DNA from: Photobacterium malacitanum
Lineage (GTDB): Bacteria; Pseudomonadota; Gammaproteobacteria; Enterobacterales; Vibrionaceae
Assembly: GCF_900185615.1 (NCBI RefSeq)
Contig: NZ_FYAK01000012.1
Span: 1-64,000, forward strand
Direction: 5' to 3'
DNA length: 64,000 nucleotides
Below, in pieces: positions 27,464-35,484 of the stretch. The position numbers were made by a program, and so were the translations under genes. Within the stretch, counting starts at the first letter, position 1. Each line of letters opens with the position of its first letter. The notes under the pieces were generated by a model, which did not search any database, was not told where the DNA came from, and saw nothing but the letters and a program-made list of their open reading frames with translations.

Positions 27464-28480
27464 ATGTTAATCTCAGCGCTAACAAAAACCATCACTCGTG
27501 CGATCACTGGTGTATGGTTATTGGGGCTATTTGCCGCTGAACCTGTGGCTGCGGCAACCAATACCGCGGCAGCGACTGCTGTGGATACCCAATTACAGCC
27601 GTACCATAAAGTCAGTGGTATTTCGGGCAATTTATCGTCTGTTGGTTCTGATACCTTAGCTAACTTAATGACCTATTGGACCGAGGCATTTAAACGCCAA
27701 TACCCGAACGTTAATATTCAAATTCAAACCTCAGGCTCATCAACTGCACCGACTGCGTTGGTGGAAGCAACGGCACAATTAGGGCCGATGAGTCGTCAAA
27801 TGAAAACCAAAGAAATTGAAGCGTTTGAAAAAGAATACGGCTATAAACCGACCGCGATTAAAGTCGCCGTTGATGCATTGGCAGTGTTTGTTCATGAAGA
27901 TAATCCGCTTAAAGGGATTAATTTCGAGCAGCTAGATGCAATATATTCACGCACTCTACGCTGTGGCGCTTTAGTGCCGATCACTCAGTGGGGGCAATTA
28001 GGGTTGCCAAATAGTTGGCAGCAGCGTGATATTCAATTATTTGGTCGTAATTCAGTCTCTGGCACTTACGGCGACTTTAAAAAGCGTGCTTTATGCCGTG
28101 GTGATTTTCGTAATAACGTTAATGAACAGCCGGGTTCAGCCTCAGTGGTACAGTCTGTTTCAACCTCATTAAATGCAATTGGTTATTCTGGAATTGGCTA
28201 TAAAACCACCGGTATCCGTGCCATTCCCGTTGCCCGTGAAGGCACTGATTATATTGAGGCAACCGTTGAGAATTCGATCAATGGCAACTACCCATTATCG
28301 CGTTATTTGTATTTGTACATTAACAAACATCCTAACAAAGCTTTAGCGCCGATGGAGCAAGAGTTTTTGCGCTTTATTCTATCAAGTGATGGGCAAAATA
28401 TTGTGCAAAAAGATGGCTATATTCCATTACCGGTCGCGATCGTCAAGGAAAATATGGTCAAGTTGGGGCTGAAAGATTGA
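27464..28480 (+). CDS. pstS: Phosphate ABC transporter substrate-binding protein PstS
   Basis: 338 residues with a signal peptide ending around AAEPVAAA. The mature protein starts [17 protein letters not shown], with the phosphate-binding loop SVGSDT and the second contact region TSGSSTAP. It belongs to the PstS type found in Vibrio and Pseudomonas rather than the E. coli type. It delivers periplasmic phosphate to PstCAB, which is encoded 7.7 kb away. No Pho box is seen in the 21 bp after phoR, so expression probably comes from the phoB promoter or one inside phoR. Confidence 0.93.
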   Translation: MLISALTKTITRAITGVWLLGLFAAEPVAAATNTAAATAVDTQLQPYHKVSGISGNLSSVGSDTLANLMTYWTEAFKRQYPNVNIQIQTSGSSTAPTALVEATAQLGPMSRQMKTKEIEAFEKEYGYKPTAIKVAVDALAVFVHEDNPLKGINFEQLDAIYSRTLRCGALVPITQWGQLGLPNSWQQRDIQLFGRNSVSGTYGDFKKRALCRGDFRNNVNEQPGSASVVQSVSTSLNAIGYSGIGYKTTGIRAIPVAREGTDYIEATVENSINGNYPLSRYLYLYINKHPNKALAPMEQEFLRFILSSDGQNIVQKDGYIPLPVAIVKENMVKLGLKD

Positions 28481-28501
28481 GTTGGGTGTTAAGTAGGTAC
28501 C

Positions 28502-28530
28502 AAAAAGGCTGCAATAACGCAGCCTTTTAT
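28502..28530 (+). terminator. Terminator after pstS
   Basis: AAAAGGCTGC/GCAGCCTTTT with a 6-nt loop, 22 bp past the pstS stop, with a short T-run (TTTTATTTG). Confidence 0.85.
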
Positions 28531-28555
28531 TTGAATATATCAAAATGGAAGTAAT

Positions 28556-28672
28556 CTCGACCCTCGACCCTCGACCCTCGACCCTTGAACCTTGAACCTT
28601 GAACCTTGAACCTTGAACCTTGAACCTTGAACCTCGCAACTCTCGAACTCTCGAACTCTCGCAACCTCGCCC
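28556..28672. repeat. Tandem heptamer repeats
   Basis: Four CTCGACC units (28556-28583), then seven CTTGAAC units (28584-28632), then degenerate CTCGCAA/CTCTCGAA units to about 28672. The two unit types differ by two bases. This is a slippage-prone microsatellite. Open frames across it (GSRFKVQGSRFKVQ) are artefacts. Confidence 0.95.
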
Positions 28673-28811
28673 CTGTCTTTTTAATTATTCCTATATCGTA
28701 ATAATATTTTGTGTTTTGATGGTATTGTTGTTTTTGGTGTAATTATTGATAATGGCCTCATCGAAACGCACAAGGCGTTCACAAATATCAATACACAAGG
28801 TTTTATTACTC

Positions 28812-29054
28812 ATGAAAACAGTTATTAAAGCAGCCATCGCCACCGCTATTATCGCTATGTCTTACAACGCATCAGCAAAAGATGGTGCCTTCACAGGTAA
28901 TGTACAGTTTGAAAAAGCAGCCGTTAATAGCCTAAATGCTGGACACTACCAAAAGCAAGGTACCGCAGAGCGTTCACACTCAGGTGTGGTATTTACCCAA
29001 CCTAAAGCGCACCTAAGCTTTGCTGAAAAATTGCTATCAGCGGCAGATAAATAA
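28812..29054 (+). CDS. Small exported protein of unknown function
   Basis: 80 residues from the ATG at 28812 (MKTVIKAAIATAIIAMSYNA), preferred over an ATG 60 bp upstream because it gives a clean signal peptide cut after NASA. AAGG lies 11 nt before it, a rather distant ribosome site. The mature ~58 residues (starting KDGAFTGNVQF) contain no Cys and no recognised domain. Three codons after the stop, in the same frame, begins an alcohol dehydrogenase fragment, so the original neighbourhood has been rearranged. Probably real, function unknown. Confidence 0.55.
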   Translation: MKTVIKAAIATAIIAMSYNASAKDGAFTGNVQFEKAAVNSLNAGHYQKQGTAERSHSGVVFTQPKAHLSFAEKLLSAADK

Positions 29055-29060
29055 CCACAA

Positions 29061-29231
29061 ATGCAGTACGGCGAGTACTTAGCTGGTATGGCATTCTCTA
29101 ATGCTTCTTTAGGCTATGAAGATACGCTAGCGTTCATGACGCAAAACGCCCTAAACGATGCGTGTTCTTTAACCAACCCACGCAAAGCGAGCCTAGAAGA
29201 AATCGTTAATATCTTCAAAGCACGGATGTAA
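29061..29231 (+). pseudogene. Remnant of iron-containing alcohol dehydrogenase (internal deletion)
   Basis: An open frame of 56 residues joins two separated parts of a group III iron alcohol dehydrogenase (YiaY/FucO/EutG type). These are the helix block QYGEYLAGMAFSNASLGY and the C-terminus MTQNALNDACSLTNPRKASL...EEIVNIFKARM. In intact proteins about 100 residues, including metal ligands, lie between these blocks. The N-terminal Rossmann half is also missing. The reading frame is uninterrupted, but the product could not be an enzyme. Confidence 0.8.
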
Positions 29232-29244
29232 TACGCACCACCCT

Positions 29245-29273
29245 AAAAAAAGGCTGGGGAAAAATTCCCAGCC
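29245..29273 (-). terminator. Minus-strand terminator-like hairpin
   Basis: GGCTGGG/CCCAGCC with an 8-nt loop; on the minus strand it is followed directly by seven T. No annotated minus-strand gene ends here, so it is either left over from a lost gene or ends an antisense transcript of the cupin gene. Confidence 0.55.
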
Positions 29274-29300
29274 ATTATTATAAAAAGAAGGACAAATCCA

Positions 29301-29693
29301 ATGACGACATTAACTGAAAAGCCTGGTATCTCGCTGATCAAAGCTGGCACGTTTAAGCTAAACGACCTAAGCAAATTGCTAGAAGTTGAAGGCCTAAAAA
29401 GCGACATGGCTGAAGTTGCTGTTACTAACAACAGTGCGCCATTGACGATTGGTCACTTCACTATGTCTCCGGGCGTAGAGTTTGAATACTTCTACGATTC
29501 TGTAGAGTACAAAGTAGTAACGAAAGGCAAGATCGTTATGCGTGATATGGAAGGCAACAAATACGTTGCTGAAGTAGGCGACGTTATTCTGTTCTCTGCT
29601 GACGTTAAAGTTATCTTTGATGCAGAAAGTGATGGTGAAGCTATCTATACAGCACACCGCCAAGCCGCTGAAGATTTTGCACCTGCAAAATAA
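29301..29693 (+). CDS. Cupin-domain protein, EutQ-like
   Basis: 130 residues, a single small beta-barrel. The core EYFYDSVEYKVVTKGKIVMRD and VAEVGDVILFSADVKVIF resembles the cupin of EutQ, the ethanolamine-utilisation acetate kinase family. It has few His and so lacks the classic three-His metal site. A good ribosome site (AGAAGGA) precedes it. In other bacteria EutQ-like cupins sit with iron alcohol dehydrogenases, and the fragment of one lies just upstream, so this may be the survivor of a small catabolic operon. The family assignment is moderate. Confidence 0.62.
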   Translation: MTTLTEKPGISLIKAGTFKLNDLSKLLEVEGLKSDMAEVAVTNNSAPLTIGHFTMSPGVEFEYFYDSVEYKVVTKGKIVMRDMEGNKYVAEVGDVILFSADVKVIFDAESDGEAIYTAHRQAAEDFAPAK

Positions 29694-29715
29694 TGTCATT
29701 GCCAAATGAATCCTT

Positions 29716-29747
29716 AAAGCCTTGAACCTTGTTTAAGGCTTTTTTTA
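29716..29747 (+). terminator. Terminator after the cupin gene
   Basis: AAAGCCTTGAAC/GTTTAAGGCTTT, one mismatch, followed by a seven-T run in all. 20 bp past the stop. Confidence 0.85.
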
Positions 29748-29776
29748 TCGACACAATGCAAGTTGGAGAATAAACC

Positions 29777-30040
29777 ATGCCAGAGAATATCGTCGTTGAG
29801 GTGAGTAACGACAGAAGTTCACCCAAAAAAGTCACAATAAAAGCCTATTGTAATGAAAAGAAAAAACTCCCAAGTGCCGTCAACATTTCATTAGAACAAT
29901 ATGAATCAGTTGGTCTGGTTCAATCTTTAACGAATATTGAAAATAACAGCAACAATCAGCTACTTATTGATAAGTGTAAAGCGTTACTTGAGTTCATTGC
30001 TTCAGGTGCAACCATTCGCATGAATTGCTATGCGAGATAA
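29777..30040 (+). CDS. Hypothetical 87-residue protein
   Basis: I do not recognise it. It is soluble, starts MPENIVVEVSNDRSSPKKVT and has two Cys (CNEKKK and DKCKALL) plus a C-terminal NCYAR. GGAGAA lies 8 nt before the ATG, and it has its own flanking hairpins, so it is likely a real monocistronic gene. It sits in the accessory segment between pstS and ppx. Confidence 0.55.
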   Translation: MPENIVVEVSNDRSSPKKVTIKAYCNEKKKLPSAVNISLEQYESVGLVQSLTNIENNSNNQLLIDKCKALLEFIASGATIRMNCYAR

Positions 30041-30067
30041 AAACGGCCATCCGTCGATGGGCTTTTT
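30040..30067 (+). terminator. Possible terminator after the 87-residue ORF
   Basis: Imperfect hairpin around CCATC/GATGG, followed by CTTTTT, directly at the stop codon. Weak stem. Confidence 0.4.
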
Positions 30068-30075
30068 CACTATCA

Positions 30076-30134
30076 GAGGTCGCTTTAAAATAAATCTAAA
30101 CAATAACCAAAGAGACTTATTTTAAAGCGACCTC
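30076..30134. repeat. Perfect 18-bp inverted repeat
   Basis: GAGGTCGCTTTAAAATAA (30076-30093) and its exact complement (30117-30134) around 23 nt. No T-tract follows on either strand, so it is not a standard terminator. It lies between the orphan ORF and the antitoxin gene. Confidence 0.9.
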
Positions 30135-30140
30135 ACAAAC

Positions 30141-30170
30141 AAAAATACCGCCCAAAACCGGACGGTATTT
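30141..30170 (-). terminator. Terminator of the antitoxin transcript
   Basis: Minus-strand AAATACCG...CGGTATTTTT hairpin, about 60 bp past the antitoxin stop, with five T. Confidence 0.7.
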
Positions 30171-30227
30171 AACAGTTGATCTATTTGTGTGTGCCTCTTC
30201 AGCGGCCTTTAATTAAGTTTTAAAACT

Positions 30228-30530
30228 TTAGACGTTAAACCCAACATGTTTACCTGTTGGTAATTCAATATTGATACTCATTTTACCGCCCATAGCCTCA
30301 ATATAACGCTTAATCGTTGATAGCTTTACATCATTACCACGCTGCTCTATCGCAACAATAGACGGCTGACTAATCCCCATATTTCTAGCCAATTCAGCTT
30401 GAGTTAGTTCTAGTTCTTCACGAATAGCTTGGAACTTAACTTCGAGTAACATTTCGTCCGCCATTTCAGCAATTCGATGCTGACTATCTTGAGAACGAGA
30501 AGCCAACATATCATTTAAATTTCTAGCCAT
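30228..30530 (-). CDS. HigA/Xre-type antitoxin
   Basis: 100 residues. A helix-turn-helix lies at about 40-75 (LTQAELARNMGISQPSIVAIEQRG) and a short C-terminal strand region follows. In type II modules with a downstream antitoxin such proteins neutralise a RelE/HigB nuclease and repress the promoter. It starts 2 bp after the toxin stop. The gene is intact, unlike its partner. Confidence 0.87.
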   Translation of the reverse strand: MARNLNDMLASRSQDSQHRIAEMADEMLLEVKFQAIREELELTQAELARNMGISQPSIVAIEQRGNDVKLSTIKRYIEAMGGKMSINIELPTGKHVGFNV

Positions 30531-30532
30531 AA

Positions 30533-30865
30533 TTATTTCTCCAATTCTTCAAGATGTTTAGCAAACTCAAAATCAGCAATAGGGATCATTTGTTTGTAAA
30601 AACGTTTTTCATTTCCACCTTTGTTACCGGCACAAAGTACAATTGCCTGACGTAAAGGATCGAAAGCAAAGAAAGCTCTTATAGGATCCCCTCGATGTTG
30701 GACTCTAAGTTCTTTCATATTGTTATATTTCGATGCATTTACTGTATCAACAAGAGGGCGACCGATTGTTGGCCCTCCTGTTTGTAATGCAACTAAACCA
30801 GCTAATACTTTTTCTTGCGTATCGTCAGATTGAGCATCAAACCATTCAAATGAGCAATTTATTAA
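30533..30865 (-). pseudogene. RelE/HigB-family toxin lacking a start codon
   Basis: An open frame of about 110 codons shows nearly all of the toxin: EWFDAQSDDTQEKVLAGLVA, GPTIGRPLVDTVNASKYNNM, KELRVQHRGDPIRAFFAF, IVLCAGNKGGNEKRFYKQMI. The only ATG in frame is at 30718, which leaves just the last 61 residues and would drop the first helices. Upstream of 30865 a stop closes the frame with no ATG, GTG or TTG between, so about ten N-terminal residues and the start have been lost. Probably inactive. Confidence 0.75.
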
Positions 30866-30900
30866 TTATGTACAATGTTATTGAACATAAAATTTATTTG

Positions 30901-31410
30901 TTAGTATATGCGCCCATTGAATTCTATTGGTAAATACTCATTTAATATAAGTGAAGTATACGACTTTATCATTCCACCACGATATACAAACCGTTCCCAT
31001 TTTTTATGTTGAATATCATAATAATGAATTTGAGATTTTAATTCGTTATAACCAGATGATACATAAACTTTTGGTTCATAAGCGAATAGAAATGAATGAT
31101 TAACTCCTTCAGCGATTAAGCGTTCATCAAGATGTTTCATTATTACTTTACTTAACCCTAGCCCACGAAAATTAGGATGAACAGCTATACCTCCTATTAT
31201 TCCAGCACGGAATTTACTCCCTTGAGTCATCTCTCTACTATATGCAAAACCACAAGCAACTATCTTTTTCTGCATCTCAATAACTATAGAACAAACAAGT
31301 TCATCATTGATTTCAACACAAGAATACTGGTCAAAAATTAACTGCAAATGCACATTAAGCTTTGCTTCGTAAGTATATGTTTCTTGGGTATCAAGTATGC
31401 GGATATTCAA
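30901..31410 (-). CDS. GNAT family N-acetyltransferase
   Basis: 169 residues. The acetyl-CoA motif A is IIGGIAVHPNFRGLGLSKVIMKHL (about 91-114, with the R-x-x-G-x-G/S loop as RGLGLS), preceded by the motif D strand and followed by EPKVYVSSGYNEL. The substrate is unknown. Its base composition is AT-rich like the neighbouring toxin-antitoxin pair, and both have the look of cassette or island genes. Confidence 0.85.
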   Translation of the reverse strand: MNIRILDTQETYTYEAKLNVHLQLIFDQYSCVEINDELVCSIVIEMQKKIVACGFAYSREMTQGSKFRAGIIGGIAVHPNFRGLGLSKVIMKHLDERLIAEGVNHSFLFAYEPKVYVSSGYNELKSQIHYYDIQHKKWERFVYRGGMIKSYTSLILNEYLPIEFNGRIY

Positions 31411-31759
31411 TTATATCTTCATCCATGAAATAACTTTTATACAATACTTGATTAATAAGTGTCATAATGTTTTGGATATACCTTATGTCAAATAAGAATG
31501 TTAAATTGCCAGATAAACACCCTATTTAACAGTATCCATCTATCCCGCACTACGCGATCAAATGTCGATTAAAACCAAGCAGATAAGGCTGGTTTTAAGA
31601 TGTTTATACCGCCAATAACCGCCAAAATACAGCATGATGATGTTGTTAACGATGTTATTAATTTTAAAAATAGAGCCATCACACAGATATCATTAAAAAA
31701 CCCGCAAAAGTGGCTGTTTAGCTATCACAATCCTGCTTTAACTTATCGCCACTCGCCAC
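31411..31759. other. Intergenic region between the GNAT gene and ppx
   Basis: 349 bp. It contains the GNAT promoter region, an inverted GTTAAAT/ATTTAAC pair at 31500-31530 and some AT-rich stretches. No gene or clear terminator for ppx is seen. Confidence 0.5.
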
Positions 31760-33286
31760 TCACTCCTCAATCGTCAATTTCCAGCCAGCCTTATGCCAAT
31801 ATTGCTGCTCGGTGGCGAGATCGGCGGCAAGGAGAGTATTGGTTGCTAACCAGTTAGTCGGAAAAACTAACTGCCAGTGTTCATTATTGACGCTAACACT
31901 AATGGCTGGTTGCGGGGCAGTACTGCGCTGGCCATTGAGTGTCACCGCCAATCGTAATGCGCGAATGAGAGGATAGACTTGCTTACGTTTATAAATCGTT
32001 AAGGGGGGCATTTCATCTAGCTTTAAGCGCTTGCGTTGAAAACGGACTAAGGTTGCGAGCAGTGTTTGTTGATCAACACTGAACCCCGGCATGGCACTAT
32101 AACGCAATATATAGGCTGAGTGACGATGAAAACCAGGGTAACTGATACTGAGCCCAACCTCATGCAATAATGCTCCCCACGCCAATAGTGTGGTTAAATT
32201 TGGGTCTTTATCTGTTGCTGGCTGTGGCAGTTGTGCATACAGTGCTAAGGCGGTGTTTTTTACCCGTTGGGCTTGGAGCATATCGATATTATATTGCTGC
32301 GCCATGGCTGTGGCTGTTTGGCTGCGAATATCACAATGACGAAAACGTTGTTCCATGTCATACAATAATCCCTCCCGTAAAGCCGCATTGGAAAAATGGA
32401 TGGCGGTAATATCCAGCGCTGAAAAAATCGCACTGACAATCGCGACTCCAGCAGCAAAAACAGGCTGGCGCTCTGGGGGCAATCCGGCTAACACTAATTG
32501 CTGTTGATGCTTATAACCAATCATCGTGGTGATTAATTGTTGTAATCGTGGTTGCGTGATCACGCCATCGTGATGACCTTGAGCAATGAATACAGCGCGA
32601 ATGGCTTTAATGGTGCCTGATGTGCCTAATACTTTTTGCCAACCAAGTTGTTTGTATTGATTAGCAATGGTTTCAAGTTTTTGGCGCGCGGCTAATTGTG
32701 CTGCGGCAAAATTAGCATGATTGAGTTTGCCATCACTGAAAAAGGTTTGATGGTAGCTCACACAGCCGATGTGTTTGCTGGCAATAATATCGGTTTCAAA
32801 GCCTGAACCAATTACTAACTCGGTGCTACCGCCACCGACATCAATTACCAGCCTTTTGTCGTGTTCAGGTTCAGTATGGGCCACACCTAAATAAATTAAC
32901 CGCGCTTCTTCGGTTCCGGCAATGATTTCAATTGGGTAGGGCATAATCGCCTCTGCTCGACGAATAAAGATATCGGCATTACGTGCTTGACGCAGGGTAT
33001 AAGTCGCGGCAATACGAACATTTTCAGGGGCAAAACCATGCAGCCGTTCAGCGAACATGGTTAAACAGGCTAAACCTCGTTCAATCGCAGCTTGGCTAAG
33101 GTTGTGTTGGCTATCAAGCCCTGATGCTAACTGTAATCGTTGTTTATAGCGGCCAATAATTTGCAGTCGCTGGCCGATAACTCGCGCAATCACTAAATGA
33201 AAACTGTTTGAGCCAAGATCAAGCGCTGCAATGTGTCGTGGCTGTGGCGCATCGAAAGCCTGAGTGGGATGATTATCATTTTGCAT
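31760..33286 (-). CDS. ppx: Exopolyphosphatase
   Basis: 508 residues (E. coli 513). ASKHA-type phosphate loops are present: IAALDLGSNSFHLVIARV near residue 19 and LVIDVGGGSTELVIG near 145. EEARLIYLGVAHTE is the family block with the catalytic Glu. The C-terminal HD-like helical domain (LLHEVGLSISYPGFHRHSAYIL) follows. It releases phosphate from polyphosphate ends. The start overlaps the end of ppk by 11 bp, so the pair is translationally linked as in E. coli. Confidence 0.95.
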   Translation of the reverse strand: MQNDNHPTQAFDAPQPRHIAALDLGSNSFHLVIARVIGQRLQIIGRYKQRLQLASGLDSQHNLSQAAIERGLACLTMFAERLHGFAPENVRIAATYTLRQARNADIFIRRAEAIMPYPIEIIAGTEEARLIYLGVAHTEPEHDKRLVIDVGGGSTELVIGSGFETDIIASKHIGCVSYHQTFFSDGKLNHANFAAAQLAARQKLETIANQYKQLGWQKVLGTSGTIKAIRAVFIAQGHHDGVITQPRLQQLITTMIGYKHQQQLVLAGLPPERQPVFAAGVAIVSAIFSALDITAIHFSNAALREGLLYDMEQRFRHCDIRSQTATAMAQQYNIDMLQAQRVKNTALALYAQLPQPATDKDPNLTTLLAWGALLHEVGLSISYPGFHRHSAYILRYSAMPGFSVDQQTLLATLVRFQRKRLKLDEMPPLTIYKRKQVYPLIRALRLAVTLNGQRSTAPQPAISVSVNNEHWQLVFPTNWLATNTLLAADLATEQQYWHKAGWKLTIEE

Positions 33287-35369
33287 GGTGCTGATGCTCC
33301 TTATGCGCGAGCCGTTGCGATTGTGCTTCTACATGAGTTAAATAGTTATATATGGCAGTTTGAGAACGGATCTTAGGCCGTTTACCACGGCTGACATAAC
33401 GGTTGCTCATGGCAGGATCTAGCACCCGTGCTTGCACGTTATCGGCTAATTGGAGTTTGGTGATAGCGATAATACGTTGTTTAAGCGCTGGCGATAAAAT
33501 AGGGCAACCGACTTCAATACGGCGATCAATATTTCGCTGCATCCAATCGGCGGAGGAAATAAATACTTTAGGGCTGCCATTGTTGGTAAAAATATACACT
33601 CGCGAATGTTCAAGAAAGCGATCAACAATACTCACGATGGTGATATTTTCACTGCGATGGGGTATACCAGCAATCAGGCTGCACATGCCGCGAATGATCA
33701 ATTGGATTTTAACCCCATGCTGACTGGCTTGATAAAGTTTATCGATTAAGCCGTTATCAATTAAGTTATTGAGCTTTAGTGTAATGCCAGCCGAACGCTG
33801 GTGTTGAGCGTGATAAATTTCAGTGTCAATCAAGGCATATAGACGCGTGCGCGCATTCATTGGCGATACGATTAAGTGGTTAAAACTGACTTTGGCCTTT
33901 GGGTTCGCTAGGTAAGCAAAGACTTGTCGTACTTCTTGAGTGATGGCACGTTGACGGGTAAACAGTGAAAAATCAGTATAGATGCGCGCAGTTTGTTCGT
34001 TAAAGTTACCTGTGCCAATATGAACATAGTCGATCAGCTGTTGCTGTTCTTGACGAGTAATTAAACATAATTTGGCATGAATTTTTACTTCAGTAACGCC
34101 AAATAACACCGTGATCCCTGCCGCAGTTAACTGCTGTGCCCAATCAATATTTGCCTGTTCATCAAACCGCGCCTGTAACTCGACCACCACCGTGACTTGC
34201 TTACCATTATTGGCTGCCATTATTAGGCTATCAATTATTCGTGATTGTTTCGCGACGCGATAAATATTGATACTAATGTGGCGCACTGCTGGATCGCGTG
34301 CTGCTTGAGCAACAAAATCTAGCATATGCTCAAAGCTGTGATAGGGGTAATACAATAAAATATCTTGCGCGGTTATGGCGGCAAACACATTACTCGCCAG
34401 ATTAAAGGCGGCACTGTTAATGGGTGCTAAGGGCGCATAATGAAGGTATTTATTAGCGCTAGTAGGAAACGCGCTTAAATCATTAAGGTGTTGGCAATGC
34501 TCGCTTGCGATCAACGTATCGAAATCAGACAGTCTGAGCCTATTGGTTAATAATTGCAGCAGTGGCGCTGGCATGGTGTGTTGATACACTAACCGCAATG
34601 GCTTGGCCGTTAACCGTTGCTGTAAGTGATGTGATAATTGGTGTAATACATCATGGTTGTTGGGTTTGAGCGCATAATCGGCATCGCGCGTGATTTTGAT
34701 GCCATACACGCTTAGCTGCTCATAAGTGGTTTGAGCATCGGTATCAATAACGTCATCAATATAGGCACGAATAATATTCTCAACCAACATCAGTGAATAT
34801 TGATGATGAGTTGATGGTAGCTGTAGCCACCGCGGTAAAGTGTCGGTGGGGATTTCAACCAGCACATAATCAATGCTTGCTGCACGAGTGATCATAACGG
34901 CTAAGTAGGAACAATGATGATGTAAGCGCTGAATTAAGTCGACAGTGTTGGTTAAAGGAATAAGCGTTAGCTGCGGCAAAATGGAATGGTGGAAATAGTG
35001 TTGTAGCCATTGCTGTTGAGCATCAGCCAGTAACTGAAGATCATTAACCAGATAAATATGACGTTGCGCCATCTCACTTAGCAGAGCGTTATAAGTCGCA
35101 TCAAAATGTTGTTGGGCTTGTAAGCTTTGATGTTGAATGCGATCTAATAATTGTTGTGCTGGTTGATGGTTGCCGTTGTGGTGCAATAGTTGGCGCTTAA
35201 TTTTTGCTACCCGCACTTTGTAGAACTCATCAATATTATTGGCATAGATACCAATAAAACGTACGCGCTCAAGCAGCGGCACTGATTTGTCTGCTGCTTG
35301 TTGTAATACTCGTTGATTAAATGAAAGCCAGCTGAGTTCTTTATCAAGATAACGGTGGTTGATAGTCAT
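33276..35369 (-). CDS. ppk: Polyphosphate kinase 1
   Basis: 697 residues (E. coli 688). The N-terminal domain starts YLDKELSWLSFNQRVL. Two phospholipase-D-like domains carry the catalytic histidines, including the one in EVKIHAKLCLI (E. coli His435) and the Arg/Lys block SGITLKLNNLIDNGLIDKLY. The C-terminus SNRYVSRGKRPKIRSQ is typical. It polymerises the gamma phosphate of ATP. It lies inside the phosphate cluster, between pstS and pstCAB. No clear Pho box is seen in its upstream 115 bp. Confidence 0.96.
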   Translation of the reverse strand: MTINHRYLDKELSWLSFNQRVLQQAADKSVPLLERVRFIGIYANNIDEFYKVRVAKIKRQLLHHNGNHQPAQQLLDRIQHQSLQAQQHFDATYNALLSEMAQRHIYLVNDLQLLADAQQQWLQHYFHHSILPQLTLIPLTNTVDLIQRLHHHCSYLAVMITRAASIDYVLVEIPTDTLPRWLQLPSTHHQYSLMLVENIIRAYIDDVIDTDAQTTYEQLSVYGIKITRDADYALKPNNHDVLHQLSHHLQQRLTAKPLRLVYQHTMPAPLLQLLTNRLRLSDFDTLIASEHCQHLNDLSAFPTSANKYLHYAPLAPINSAAFNLASNVFAAITAQDILLYYPYHSFEHMLDFVAQAARDPAVRHISINIYRVAKQSRIIDSLIMAANNGKQVTVVVELQARFDEQANIDWAQQLTAAGITVLFGVTEVKIHAKLCLITRQEQQQLIDYVHIGTGNFNEQTARIYTDFSLFTRQRAITQEVRQVFAYLANPKAKVSFNHLIVSPMNARTRLYALIDTEIYHAQHQRSAGITLKLNNLIDNGLIDKLYQASQHGVKIQLIIRGMCSLIAGIPHRSENITIVSIVDRFLEHSRVYIFTNNGSPKVFISSADWMQRNIDRRIEVGCPILSPALKQRIIAITKLQLADNVQARVLDPAMSNRYVSRGKRPKIRSQTAIYNYLTHVEAQSQRLAHKEHQHHAK

Positions 35370-35484
35370 TTGATGTCAATATCCCTATTACTTCACAGCC
35401 ATCAACACCGAATCTTGAAATAAATGGCATGGTAAAGCATGATGATTCGCGTTACATTGCCTTAGTGTATGCCATCTGATTGAT

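Noticed and set aside
28556..28672. CRISPR-like array or coding repeat
   Set aside because: Units are contiguous heptamers without spacers; the open frame through them is a by-product of the repeat.
30076..30134. Ordinary rho-independent terminator
   Set aside because: The arms are perfect but AT-rich toward the loop and no T-tract follows on either strand; a separate terminator lies at 30141-30170.
31500..31530. Integron attC site next to the GNAT and toxin-antitoxin genes
   Set aside because: GTTAAAT/ATTTAAC fits the core letters, but the order is reversed for a single attC, the span is only 31 bp, and no second simple-site arms are seen.
31600..31857. 85-residue ORF overlapping the end of ppx
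   Set aside because: Its second half is antisense to the conserved ppx C-terminus, and no ribosome site precedes it.
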